Shown piece after piece: positions 16,466 to 24,490 of a stretch of 36,764 nt of DNA. The stretch spans positions 1 to 36,764 of the forward strand of contig JAIPDR010000008.1 in the NCBI GenBank assembly GCA_021737615.1, in the 5' to 3' direction. The notes beneath the pieces are model-generated. The model searched no databases, was not told the origin of the DNA, and was given only the letters and a program-made list of their open reading frames with translations. Position 1 is the first letter of the stretch. Each line of letters starts with the position of its first letter. This DNA comes from Desulfohalobiaceae bacterium (GTDB lineage: Bacteria; Desulfobacterota; Desulfovibrionia; Desulfovibrionales; Desulfothermaceae). The position numbers and the translations under genes are program-made.

Positions 16466-18154
16466 ATGTACTTGGATTATTACGGATTGCAGAGGGAACC
16501 TTTTCACATCACCCCTGATCCCTATTTTTTCTACCTCAGCCAGAGTCACAAAGAGGCCTTTGCCTCCATGATCTACGGACTCAAAAACCGAAAAGGATTC
16601 ATAGCCGTCACCGGGGAGGTCGGTCTGGGAAAGACCACTGTGCTGCGCGCTTTTCTGGAACAGTGGACGAAAAAAGAAAAAATAAAGACCATCTTTATTT
16701 TCAATACCGATATTTCCTTTAAAGGGCTTTTGAAAATCATCCTGGAGGAGCTCGGGGTCGACATCCCTGTCCGGCTTGACAGCGCAGACAGCCGGCAGGC
16801 CGCGCCGGATGAAAAGGAAGCCATCTTCGAGTTGGTTCAGGTTCTGCACAAGGCCTTGATCAGGGAATACAAGGAAGGTCAAAACGTCATCCTCATTATC
16901 GATGAAGCCCAGAACATGCCGGTGGAAACCCTGGAGAGACTGAGGATGCTATCAAATCTGGAGACGACAAAGGACAAGCTCCTGCAGATCTTTCTTATCG
17001 GACAGCCCGAACTTGAGGCCAAGCTGGAAAAAACCGAACTCAGACAACTCAGACAGCGAATCGCCATCAGGACGACGCTCAAGCCTTTGAACAAAAAAGA
17101 GACGATTCATTATATCTCTTCGCGTTTGAAAAAATCCGGGGCCCTGGCCAATACCATCTTCAGTTCCCGGGCCCTGAACAAGATCTTCAAATACTCCAAA
17201 GGGACCCCCCGCAGCATCAATATACTCTGCGACAATGCGCTGGTAACCGGGCTTGGAACCGGCAAACAAAAAATCACTCCCAGGATCATCAAGGAAGTCC
17301 AGGCCGATCTCCAGGGCAGGAGGTCTAGGGCTTCCAGGAGGAAATTAAGTTACGCCTTTGTCGTTTTCCCGATTCTGCTGCTGATCCTGGGCTGGTTCTC
17401 TCCCTACAGAGAGCACGTCCTGACCGGTATCCAGGAACAGCCTCACTTTGCCAGAGTCTCTGACTCCTTTTCATTTCTGGAGACCCCTGGGAAGAGCCCG
17501 ATAACAAAGGATAAAGACGACCAGACTCCGCCTGCTGGGTCCACAGAGCAGTCAGACATTGCAGACAGCCCGGGAGAGAACGAAGCCTCCCGGTCCATTT
17601 CCGAGACTGTTTCCGATAAATCCGCGCCCCGGGAGCAGCCTGCGGCCCCTGTGCAGATTCCGGCTGAAAAGGTTTCGCAAAAACGATATCTTGTTTCCGG
17701 TGACACAAAACCTTCGGCTCCTTTGCGGCCGCAAAAAGGCATATCCGATTCGAGCCAAAAGAGGGACGGACAGGGGGAAATAGATGTTTTCGATCAGGAC
17801 AGGCCGGAAGCACCTGAAGAAAGAGAAGCCAGGGCAAAAGACCCGGACCGGACCCTATACCAGCGGCTCAGCCCGCAGGAAAAGTCGATCTACTCCCGCC
17901 TGGAAGCAGAAATTTCCGTCTTTTCCGAACTGTCGCCGACCCGCCGGAAGGTCCTGATTGCCATGGCCAAACAGACCACGGTCCAAGGTCTCATGACCTT
18001 CGACAAGATGCTTGCCGCCCTGGAACGGAAAGATTTCGAGGAAGCCGCAAATCAGATGATCTATTCCAGCTGGAGGGCCCGGGTCAAGGACAAGGCCGAC
18101 GAGCTGGCCGGAGTCATGAAAAACGGAGAATCAGACATTCAATTGCTTGATTAA
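16466..18154 (+). CDS. XrtA-associated ExeA-type ATPase with a T4-lysozyme-like C-terminal lobe
   Basis: Residues 1-270 are the exosortase-system AAA ATPase (ExeA/GspA family), starting MYLDYYGLQREPFHITPDP, with Walker A GEVGLGKTT (50-58) and Walker B VILIIDEAQN. One membrane helix follows (about 296-313). A 160-residue low-complexity Pro/Ser/Glu/Lys linker comes next, then a helical C-terminal domain (about 478-555). That domain matches the C-terminal lobe of phage T4 lysozyme-type muramidases in register: RRKVLIAM, GLMTF, MLAALERKDFEEAA, SSW and AxELA. The lysozyme N-terminal catalytic lobe (Glu/Asp/Thr) is absent, so hydrolysis is not expected. By analogy with GspA, which carries a periplasmic peptidoglycan-binding domain, this tail may bind peptidoglycan; that is inference. 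Confidence 0.85.
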   Translation: MYLDYYGLQREPFHITPDPYFFYLSQSHKEAFASMIYGLKNRKGFIAVTGEVGLGKTTVLRAFLEQWTKKEKIKTIFIFNTDISFKGLLKIILEELGVDIPVRLDSADSRQAAPDEKEAIFELVQVLHKALIREYKEGQNVILIIDEAQNMPVETLERLRMLSNLETTKDKLLQIFLIGQPELEAKLEKTELRQLRQRIAIRTTLKPLNKKETIHYISSRLKKSGALANTIFSSRALNKIFKYSKGTPRSINILCDNALVTGLGTGKQKITPRIIKEVQADLQGRRSRASRRKLSYAFVVFPILLLILGWFSPYREHVLTGIQEQPHFARVSDSFSFLETPGKSPITKDKDDQTPPAGSTEQSDIADSPGENEASRSISETVSDKSAPREQPAAPVQIPAEKVSQKRYLVSGDTKPSAPLRPQKGISDSSQKRDGQGEIDVFDQDRPEAPEEREARAKDPDRTLYQRLSPQEKSIYSRLEAEISVFSELSPTRRKVLIAMAKQTTVQGLMTFDKMLAALERKDFEEAANQMIYSSWRARVKDKADELAGVMKNGESDIQLLD

Positions 18155-18225
18155 TTTTCTGTGATCCGGGGGCCTGTTTTCGGTTTTGGAACCAGCTTGA
18201 AAGATTATCAAAGGGGTGTCGAGAA

Positions 18226-18921
18226 ATGGCTCTGAAACGAGTTGAAGAAATCGAGGCCGGCACCTGCGGCCAGGTACCAGCCTTAACAATGCCCGCCATC
18301 TTTCCATACGTTCTGCCCTTTTTTTTCTTTGCCCTGATCACTTATCTCGGTCCCCTGCTGGACCTGCCGGCAGTGGTGGCCTATCCGCTGAAAACCGTCC
18401 TGGTTGGCGCCAGTCTCATCTTTTTCTGGAGGCGGTTTCATGGGGAGATCAGGTGGCAAATGGACTGGCCGGCCGTTGCCGGAGGCATTCTGGTGTTTCT
18501 GGTCTGGATTCTGGCTGAAGGGCATTACCCGCAGCTGGCCGGCCAGGCCGGACGAACGCCTTTTTCCTTCGAGTCTCACCATACCTTTTTCTTCTATGTG
18601 CTTTTTCGTCTTCTGGGGGCGGCAGTTGTGGTTCCGATCATGGAGGAGCTGTTCTGGCGCTCCTTTGCCCTCAGGTTCTTGATCGATTCCGGCTTCAAGA
18701 AGATAGCTCTGGGGAGGTTCACCTGGTTTTCATTTCTGACCGTTTCCCTGGCCTTTGGATTCGAGCATCACCGCTGGCTTCCCGGGATTGCAGCCGGCCT
18801 GGTCTATGCTCTTCTCCTATACCGCAGCAAAAACCTCTTCTCCCCCATCCTGTCCCATGCCCTGACCAACCTGCTGCTGGGCCTTTATGTACTAAAGACC
18901 GGGCAGTGGGGTTTCTGGTAA
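18226..18921 (+). CDS. CPBP-family intramembrane glutamic protease, exosortase-associated
   Basis: Predicted inner-membrane CAAX-protease-like (CPBP/ABI) enzyme of the kind repeatedly found in PEP-CTERM loci. There are six to seven hydrophobic segments. The three family motifs are present: EELFWRSFALR (EExxxR), FGFEHHRW (FxxxH) and HALTN (HxxxN), so the active site looks complete. Substrate unknown. It lies 71 bp after the ATPase gene in the same direction and probably shares its transcript. At 231 residues it is of normal length. It could process secreted or lipoprotein components of the sorting system, but nothing in the sequence shows which. Confidence 0.88.
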   Translation: MALKRVEEIEAGTCGQVPALTMPAIFPYVLPFFFFALITYLGPLLDLPAVVAYPLKTVLVGASLIFFWRRFHGEIRWQMDWPAVAGGILVFLVWILAEGHYPQLAGQAGRTPFSFESHHTFFFYVLFRLLGAAVVVPIMEELFWRSFALRFLIDSGFKKIALGRFTWFSFLTVSLAFGFEHHRWLPGIAAGLVYALLLYRSKNLFSPILSHALTNLLLGLYVLKTGQWGFW

Positions 18922-19135
18922 GAAGATGGTCAAGCCCAAGCCACAGCCGACCCCAACCATCCCGCACAGCAAAGAACATTTTTTTAAATGGCTTACATAA
19001 CATGATGCAGTAAATTGCCATTACTTGTTCCTAAGAAGAACTGCCTTGCACACCGGTCAAAGCAACCCACAAGACAATCAAAATATTATCGTTTAAAAAC
19101 AATGTCTTACAAGAAAAGGATCTTTGGGTCCGATC

Positions 19136-19151
19136 TGGCACAAATCATGCA
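19136..19151 (+). promoter_or_regulatory. Sigma-54 (RpoN) -24/-12 promoter for the PEP-CTERM gene
   Basis: TGGCAC-AAATC-ATGCA matches the RpoN consensus, with the invariant GG (19137-19138) and GC (19149-19150) exactly ten bases apart. Transcription would start near 19162, giving a leader of about 290 nt before the ATG at 19452. The PrsR-like GAFTGA activator encoded at 10776-12188 is the obvious candidate regulator. TGCAA-type half-sites flank the element (19161-19167 and 19182-19190). Confidence 0.75.
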
Positions 19152-19182
19152 ATGTATTTGCTGCAAGCTGACCTTTTTCGTG

Positions 19183-19304
19183 ATGCAAAGAAAAGGGACA
19201 AAACCGCGTTCTCGCGTGGACAAAGCCAAACCCGCCGTGTGGCGGGAAGTGGAAGCCACGGGTTTCAAGAAGAAATCCGGGCTGCCGGGTGAAGCCGGCT
19301 TCAC
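19183..19304 (+). ncRNA. Structured mRNA leader, possibly a degenerate c-di-GMP-I (GEMM-I) element
   Basis: Between the RpoN promoter and the PEP-CTERM ATG lies a dense set of inverted repeats: CGCG-TTCT-CGCG (19205-19216), CCCGCC-GTGT-GGCGGG (19231-19246), GTGG-AAG-CCAC (19249-19259), and a perfect 16-bp palindrome GTGAAGCCGGCTTCAC (19289-19304). AAACCC (19228) can pair with GGGTTT (19260) only by breaking the second hairpin, so two folds compete. Segments like GGGACAAAACC, GGACAAAGCC and AAGCCACGGG appear in the order of GEMM-I core segments, but none matches the consensus exactly. It could instead be a dispersed structured repeat. The remainder of 18922-19451 has no supported gene. Confidence 0.3.
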
Positions 19305-19451
19305 ACACAGGGCTCAGCTGCACTTTAAAGACATCCGACTCAACTGGAGGAAGTATGCTTATTCGCGACCCCCCTTTAATTTCCGTTTAACTTGTGCAAA
19401 GTCAGGCTGCATATAGCATGAACCCGCAAACAATCCGAAAGGAGGAGAACC

Positions 19452-20318
19452 ATGAAACGTTTGACATTCAAGATCTTTCTAATACTTCTGTTATTGTGCT
19501 TTCTTGTTCCGAGCCAATCTTTTGCTTTTTTAACAAACTGGGCTATTGATTTCGATGGCGACGGCGACTTGACCACGAACACCCTCAACGTAAGTGAACA
19601 GGTTGACAATGCTGGAACCGCCTGGATTGACAACGACCCCGAAAGCAATTCATTTAATGAATGGGGGACTTTTTGGGCTCCTGGTGCTGACGGAGCACCA
19701 AACATTCCGAGCGGTTATGAGTTGACGGCCATTTTTACCGCCAGCGGGAGCCTTGACCCCGCCACTAACACAGCCAGCTTTGCCAGCGGAGCCTTAGATA
19801 TCTATGTCGATGATGCACTGAATTATGGGTCAAGTACCAGCATGGCGGATGGCATCTATTACGGCGCCAACGACGGAACCCTGATCGGCGGTTTTGATTT
19901 GACCGGCGGAAGCGGCGCGATTGATCCGGATAACAACGCCCCAAACGGGATACAAACTACCTTCTGGGAATCCAACTTCCTGGAAGAAGGCTACTGGTTT
20001 GACGAAAACGGTAACGACTTGTCCTTTTTAGACCCTTTCAGCTTCTTCACCGGGATTGCAACAACCAATGCTTCATGGTTGAACAACTTTGCGAATGCAG
20101 CTGCCCGCGACGAAATCTACTACGAATTCGCCGGAAATCCTGAAGGCCTTACAAACCCTGCTTTTCCACCAAATAACGTGGAAGATGGTTTATGGTTCTC
20201 CGGCAACGGTCAGTTCCGGGTAAACGTAATCCCGGAACCCGCAACCATGCTGCTCTTTGGTACCGGCCTGCTCGGGTTGGCCGGTCTCGGGCGGCGGAGA
20301 TTCTTCAAGAAAAGCTAA
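19452..20318 (+). CDS. PEP-CTERM surface protein (exosortase substrate, PepA-like)
   Basis: Secreted protein with a signal peptide (about 1-25, ending SFA) and a textbook C-terminal sorting tail: IPEPATMLLFGTG, a hydrophobic helix, then the basic RRRFFKK. Exosortase is expected to process it near the PEP motif. The mature body of about 230 residues is rich in Asp, Asn, Gly, Thr and aromatics, has only two Arg, and has no Lys, His or Cys. That fits an acidic, beta-rich extracellular matrix protein. Segments YELTAIFTASGSL, SGALDIYVDD and FFTGIATTNAS resemble flocculation-associated PepA-type PEP-CTERM proteins as I recall them; this needs a search. The ribosome site AAGGAGGAG is very strong. 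It has its own promoter and terminator. Confidence 0.92.
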   Translation: MKRLTFKIFLILLLLCFLVPSQSFAFLTNWAIDFDGDGDLTTNTLNVSEQVDNAGTAWIDNDPESNSFNEWGTFWAPGADGAPNIPSGYELTAIFTASGSLDPATNTASFASGALDIYVDDALNYGSSTSMADGIYYGANDGTLIGGFDLTGGSGAIDPDNNAPNGIQTTFWESNFLEEGYWFDENGNDLSFLDPFSFFTGIATTNASWLNNFANAAARDEIYYEFAGNPEGLTNPAFPPNNVEDGLWFSGNGQFRVNVIPEPATMLLFGTGLLGLAGLGRRRFFKKS

Positions 20319-20338
20319 TCACAGTCCAAACAGTTTTT

Positions 20339-20372
20339 AAAGGGGCGCCTGATACCGTTCAGGCGCCCCTTT
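20339..20372. terminator. Strong intrinsic terminator between convergent genes
   Basis: A perfect 14-bp stem (AAAGGGGCGCCTGA at 20339-20352 and TCAGGCGCCCCTTT at 20359-20372) with a six-base loop lies 21 bp after the PEP-CTERM stop codon. T-rich sequence follows on the plus strand, and TTTAAAAACTG follows on the minus strand. It probably ends both the PEP-CTERM transcript and the convergent six-gene operon that ends at 20407. Confidence 0.9.
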
Positions 20373-20406
20373 ATCGTTTCCGGGTCGATTGTCGGCTGAA
20401 ATTATC

Positions 20407-21522
20407 TCATCCTTTCTGTACATAGAATAAGAGTGTCTTTTCGATGGCGGCTTCAGCAACAAATCCCCCCTGGCCTGCAGCTGCCATGACCGACCGGGTT
20501 TGTCTGTTCTCGAAGACCCTGTTTCCCTGCAGGTAGTCAAAAAAGACAGGCAAGACCTTCATGGCTCGTTTGGCTTTGCCTGAGACCAGAAGAGCTATCA
20601 GCGGCAGGGCCGACCGGAACAACCACAGCGGTATGATCTTTGTTTTGGGTATGTTCCGACCGGCGGCTCTGAATGTGGATTGAGCCCTGCCCATGACTTC
20701 CATCAGATCCAATGCCATGTCCGGCCCTCCGCAGTGGTGCAGGACCCGGCCGGCTGTCTCCTCCTGCCGGCTCGACCAGGCAAGGGCTTTGGCCACGTAA
20801 TCCACGGGAACGATGTCCAGCAAGACCCCCTGCAGATCTGGTACAAAGCCCAGGGTCCTCCTGCCGGACAGAAATTCACAGATATGATAGAAGACCTGAA
20901 AATTGATGATCTTCCCGGTTTGCGAGTCACCGACAACCATGCTGGGGCGATGCATGGTGACAGGCAGGCCCTGCTCGGCATGCGGCCTGATATAGTCTTC
21001 AGCCTCTGCCTTGGCCTGCTCGTAAGTGTTGTGGAACTCTCTCTCTTCAATGATAAAGCGCTCAGGGATACTGCCCTGCATGCGTCCGCCGACCCCGACG
21101 GTGCTGACGAATTCCACCTTCTTTAGAGTTCCCTCTTCGCGGCACCTTCGGGCCAGTTCGATCACGTTCCCGGCCGAACCAAGGGCGGACCGCCTGGCCT
21201 CCTCCAGCGGCAGGTTCATACGTACATTGCCGGCGCAGTGGATGATATGGGTGCACTCCCTGCTAAGGGCCTCAAAATCCTTTTGCTCCAATCCGAAACA
21301 CGGTTCGGTCGCATCGCCTTGAAGCGGGACGATCCTCTCCTGAACATCCTGATATCCGAACCCCCAGAACGAGAGCAGTCCCTCGAATCTCTCCCGCAGG
21401 TGCCCTCTGTCCCCGGCCCTAAGCAAAAGTTTGAGCCTGGCCCCGGGAATATGCAGCAGTTCCGGGATCAGGGCCGCGCCGACCGCCCCGGTCGCACCGG
21501 TCACGAAATAGACATCAGTCAT
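20407..21522 (-). CDS. NAD(P)-dependent SDR, thioester-reductase/fatty-acyl-reductase-like
   Basis: Extended short-chain dehydrogenase of the NAD_binding_4 kind, a family that includes fatty acyl-CoA reductases and terminal thioester reductases. The nucleotide-binding TGATGAVG is at residues 8-15, the catalytic Ser/Thr is near 140-141 and the YxxxK motif is Y167-E-Q-A-K171. The region PVTMHRPSMVVGDSQTG and a VDYV motif for the bound substrate follow. The start ATG overlaps the stop of the ligase gene by 4 bp (ATGA), so translation is coupled and the reductase probably acts on the thioester or acyl-adenylate made by that ligase. The product (aldehyde or alcohol) is inferred, not shown. It is the last gene of the operon. 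Confidence 0.8.
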   Translation of the reverse strand: MTDVYFVTGATGAVGAALIPELLHIPGARLKLLLRAGDRGHLRERFEGLLSFWGFGYQDVQERIVPLQGDATEPCFGLEQKDFEALSRECTHIIHCAGNVRMNLPLEEARRSALGSAGNVIELARRCREEGTLKKVEFVSTVGVGGRMQGSIPERFIIEEREFHNTYEQAKAEAEDYIRPHAEQGLPVTMHRPSMVVGDSQTGKIINFQVFYHICEFLSGRRTLGFVPDLQGVLLDIVPVDYVAKALAWSSRQEETAGRVLHHCGGPDMALDLMEVMGRAQSTFRAAGRNIPKTKIIPLWLFRSALPLIALLVSGKAKRAMKVLPVFFDYLQGNRVFENRQTRSVMAAAGQGGFVAEAAIEKTLLFYVQKG

Positions 21523-23366
21523 GCTGTTATGACCTTGAGGCTTCCGTGTCCCTGCTGCCCGGCTTCGGCCAGAGCTTTCCTTCCCTGCTGCCCGGCTTCC
21601 GACAGGGCCGTGTAGAGATCATCAATGCTTTTTTTGTATTTCTCGCGAATCACCTGCCGGCGAAGCTTCAGGTTGGAAGTCAGCTCCCCCTTCTCAACAG
21701 TAAACGGCTCTGCGGTCAGTATGAGTCCTGCCGGTCGTTGATACCTGGGAAGGGCCTCGATTTCCCTCTGTACCTGCTGTTTGATTTTTGCAATGAATTG
21801 TTTGGGAATGAACTTTTGCCTGCCTTTCGTGCTGCAGGCCTCTTTGTTTGCTGCCTGGGAAAGATCTGGAAGCGGGACGACCAGGACAGCGATGAGATGT
21901 TTTCTATTGTCCCCGAATATGACCGCATGCTCCACAGACGGAATCGTTCGCAGCCGATCCTCGATGCCGGCCGGGGAAACCCTCCGTCCGGTGGAGGTCT
22001 TTATCATTTCCGAGCGCCGGCCGATCAGGTTTATAAAGCCATCGTCGTCAATGGCGGCCACATCTCCGGTATGGAGATATCCCCGGCTGTCCAGCTCTAC
22101 CTCTTCTGTTTCCCCGGTATAATAGGCAGTACACAGACCCTCCCCTTTCACCAGGACCTCTTTTTCCTTGGAAAGCAGAATCTCGTTTGCCGGCAACGGC
22201 TTGCCCACCGTCCCGAATTTATAGGCATAGGGCCGGTTTATGGCCATAGGCACGATATTCTCGCTGATGCCGTAAGCCTCCAGGATCAAAAGGCCCATTG
22301 CCTGAAACTTATCCAGAAGCCACTCCGGCATGGGGGCTGATCCGCTGACCATGAACCGGATCTTGCCTCCCAGTACCTTGCGGAGCCGTTTAAGAACAAG
22401 GGGATCGAGCAGGCTGTAGAGAAGGCTGTTGCCAAACTTCTCAGTCCGGTTTTCACGGACTGACCGGGCGCGTTCCTGGCCGACCCGGAGAGCGGAACCG
22501 ATCAGCCCGCGGACAGGGGCCGGTTTTTTCTGAATTTCTCGAATCAGACCTTCGTACACCTTTTCGAAAAAGCGGGGAACACCTATGAAGACGTCCGGTG
22601 TGATCTCCGGCAGCAGATCGAGAATCTTTCCGGGGTCGGTCACAAAAAAAGTGGATCCATTGATCATCACCGCGCAATGATTGATCATGCGCTGGAAAAG
22701 GTTGGACAGAGGCAGCCAGCAAACCAGCTTCGAACCTTCCCCCATGCCTGGAAAGGCCTCAACAATGACCCTGCAGGCCAGGACGGCCTGCCTGTGTGTG
22801 TAGCAAATGCCTTTGGGAGTCCCGGTCGTACCCGAGGTGAAGATGATCGTGGCCGCTGCCTCCGGAGAAGAGGCGTCGATATCTTCCCAGGTGCCTGCCT
22901 CCTGCTCAGCCCGTACCCGGCTCAGGGGGATGCAGTAGTGTCCGTCATCGCCTCGATCGTCCACAGCCAGGACAAACCGTAATCCGGATTTTGTCCGCTC
23001 ATCGAGCCTGTCCAGGTACCTTGCTTCCTGCACCACTAATGCCGAGACGTCCGCCCGCCTGATGATCGCGTTTACATTGTCTCCGGTCTCGCTCGGATCA
23101 ACGCCGACCACCACCCCTCCGGCCGAAAGAACGGCCATCTGGAGAAGCTCCCAGGTCTGCGAAGCCGGGGCCATGATGCCGATGTGCCCTCCCGGCCGCA
23201 TCCCCAGGCTGATGAGCCCCCGGACCAGGCTGCGAACGATTTGCCCTGCTTCTTCCCAGGTGGTAAAAAGCCAGTTGCCTTTCTCGTCGCGGACATAATG
23301 GGCCGGCGCCTGGGGCGTCTTTTGTATACGCTCCCTGAACAAGGCCGGAATAGTTTGAGCAGTCAT
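21519..23366 (-). CDS. AMP-forming acyl-CoA ligase (long-chain fatty acid type)
   Basis: ANL-superfamily adenylating enzyme of the long-chain (FAA1-like) group, activating a carboxylic acid as acyl-AMP and then a thioester. Motifs in order are the P-loop TIIFTSGTTGTPKG, the LEAYGISEN core, the YLHTGDVAAIDDDGFINLIGR hinge region (A8/A9) and GRRVSPAGIEDRL. The catalytic A10 lysine region is likely in the C-terminal part. At 615 residues it has the usual length for this group. The extreme C-terminus carries an 11-residue duplication. Its start overlaps the PP-loop gene by 4 bp and its end overlaps the reductase gene by 4 bp, so the three proteins are likely made in step. Confidence 0.9.
   Translation of the reverse strand: MTAQTIPALFRERIQKTPQAPAHYVRDEKGNWLFTTWEEAGQIVRSLVRGLISLGMRPGGHIGIMAPASQTWELLQMAVLSAGGVVVGVDPSETGDNVNAIIRRADVSALVVQEARYLDRLDERTKSGLRFVLAVDDRGDDGHYCIPLSRVRAEQEAGTWEDIDASSPEAAATIIFTSGTTGTPKGICYTHRQAVLACRVIVEAFPGMGEGSKLVCWLPLSNLFQRMINHCAVMINGSTFFVTDPGKILDLLPEITPDVFIGVPRFFEKVYEGLIREIQKKPAPVRGLIGSALRVGQERARSVRENRTEKFGNSLLYSLLDPLVLKRLRKVLGGKIRFMVSGSAPMPEWLLDKFQAMGLLILEAYGISENIVPMAINRPYAYKFGTVGKPLPANEILLSKEKEVLVKGEGLCTAYYTGETEEVELDSRGYLHTGDVAAIDDDGFINLIGRRSEMIKTSTGRRVSPAGIEDRLRTIPSVEHAVIFGDNRKHLIAVLVVPLPDLSQAANKEACSTKGRQKFIPKQFIAKIKQQVQREIEALPRYQRPAGLILTAEPFTVEKGELTSNLKLRRQVIREKYKKSIDDLYTALSEAGQQGRKALAEAGQQGHGSLKVITA
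21549..21599. repeat. Direct repeat of 18 bp with 33-bp period inside the ligase C-terminus
   Basis: TCCCTGCTGCCCGGCTTC occurs at 21549-21566 and 21582-21599. On the coding strand it encodes EAGQQG twice in an 11-residue period at the end of the acyl ligase, probably a small in-frame duplication. Confidence 0.85.
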
Positions 23367-24457
23367 AACTGGTTCCCCGTATCTTTGGAATATAACGGCG
23401 GATCATAAGCGCCTCTGGGCTGATTGATCCTGAGATCGTCCTCTTCAAGATCCAGCCACTTAAGGCTCCTGGCGACTTCCCGCCCCAGAAGTATCTTTTG
23501 CCTGATCATGACGTTCACCACCGGGGCCACGACCCTCCAATAGGTCCTGTTGGCCTTTCCTTCCCGGATAAGGGCTGAAAATTCAGGGTGATACGGATTG
23601 TAACCGAAATGTCTGAGATCGGAATACATAAGCAGCCAATTGATCGGATAATTGGTCAGGACTGGATTGGCATGTTTCTTTTTCGAGACAAGCCCTGCCT
23701 CGACAACCGCCTGCATAACCTCTTCCTGATTGTATGTCCAGGCGTGAAACGGAGCCAGGTATCTTGGAAACTCTGTGCCCCGCGGATAGCGATCAGGATT
23801 GAAGAACCTGCCGAGCTCTGATTCAGAAAATATCCCGGACTGCTTCAGGGCTGGCGGGCACCAGTCGGTTTCGCAGATAAGAATGCGGGAAAATTCGTAA
23901 AACATGCGCTCGGGTTCAGGCTGGCCCGGTGAATAACCCGCCAGAATCAAGGGAATGTCTTTTTCCAGGGCGATTCTGATGGCGTCCCCTTCAAACAGGG
24001 GCGCGTAGACATAGGATACGGTATAGACCGCGCCCCGTTCTTCCTGATTTTGCAGGAGGTAGCGAAACAGCTTTGTATAAAAACAAAAGGATGCACTGAA
24101 TGACAGATGATCGATGTCCAGAATGCGTAAGGCGCGTTGGATATTTTTCCAGGCCAGATCCGGTATGTTCACATCCGTGGTAAAAGCCAGGACGTTCAGG
24201 TCGTAATGTTTCTTCAATATATAGAGCAAATACAGGCTGTCCTTGCCCCCGCTGACCGGCACCAGGCAATCGTATTCTCCCCTGCCCCTGCACCGGGATA
24301 AGGCCTGTTCAAGATCAGCCTCTCGTTTCTGACGCTCCTGTTCGTCTCCTTGATTATCCTTGACTTGATAATCACGGCAATACCGGCAGAGCCCCTGCCT
24401 GTCAATATCCGCACCAGGCACTCTCGCCGGCAAAAGACAATTTTTACATGAAGTCAC
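23363..24457 (-). CDS. Zinc-ribbon PP-loop ATPase (N-acetyl sugar amidotransferase-like)
   Basis: Adenine-nucleotide alpha-hydrolase superfamily enzyme. The N-terminus has two Cys pairs (C4-x-x-C7 and C24-x-x-C27), a likely zinc ribbon. The PP-loop SGGKDS is at residues 69-74, followed by FTTDVNIPDLAWKN. This layout is that of the WbuX/LegI-like 'N-acetyl sugar amidotransferase' group, which adenylates a substrate carbonyl and adds nitrogen, usually from a separate glutaminase. No glutaminase gene is adjacent. In this operon the substrate could be an acyl or amino-acid derivative rather than a sugar; that is inference. It starts 33 bp after the exporter gene and overlaps the ligase gene by 4 bp. 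Confidence 0.75.
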   Translation of the reverse strand: MTSCKNCLLPARVPGADIDRQGLCRYCRDYQVKDNQGDEQERQKREADLEQALSRCRGRGEYDCLVPVSGGKDSLYLLYILKKHYDLNVLAFTTDVNIPDLAWKNIQRALRILDIDHLSFSASFCFYTKLFRYLLQNQEERGAVYTVSYVYAPLFEGDAIRIALEKDIPLILAGYSPGQPEPERMFYEFSRILICETDWCPPALKQSGIFSESELGRFFNPDRYPRGTEFPRYLAPFHAWTYNQEEVMQAVVEAGLVSKKKHANPVLTNYPINWLLMYSDLRHFGYNPYHPEFSALIREGKANRTYWRVVAPVVNVMIRQKILLGREVARSLKWLDLEEDDLRINQPRGAYDPPLYSKDTGNQL

Positions 24458-24490
24458 GCCTGATTCCCCGATCCGGTTACAGCCGGCATT

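Noticed and set aside
15923-16882. Open frame of 319 codons opposite the PrsT/ATPase junction
   Set aside because: It is antisense to two confidently identified genes and has no domain or ribosome site.
19228-19304. Cobalamin-type riboswitch in the PEP-CTERM leader
   Set aside because: A few GCCAC-like strings recall the B12 box, but the rest of the conserved core is missing and the gene context does not fit.
19015-19416. Plus-strand frame of 133 codons in the PEP-CTERM leader
   Set aside because: It crosses the RpoN promoter and a dense set of hairpins, has no ribosome site and no domain; the overlapping minus-strand frames are similar artefacts.
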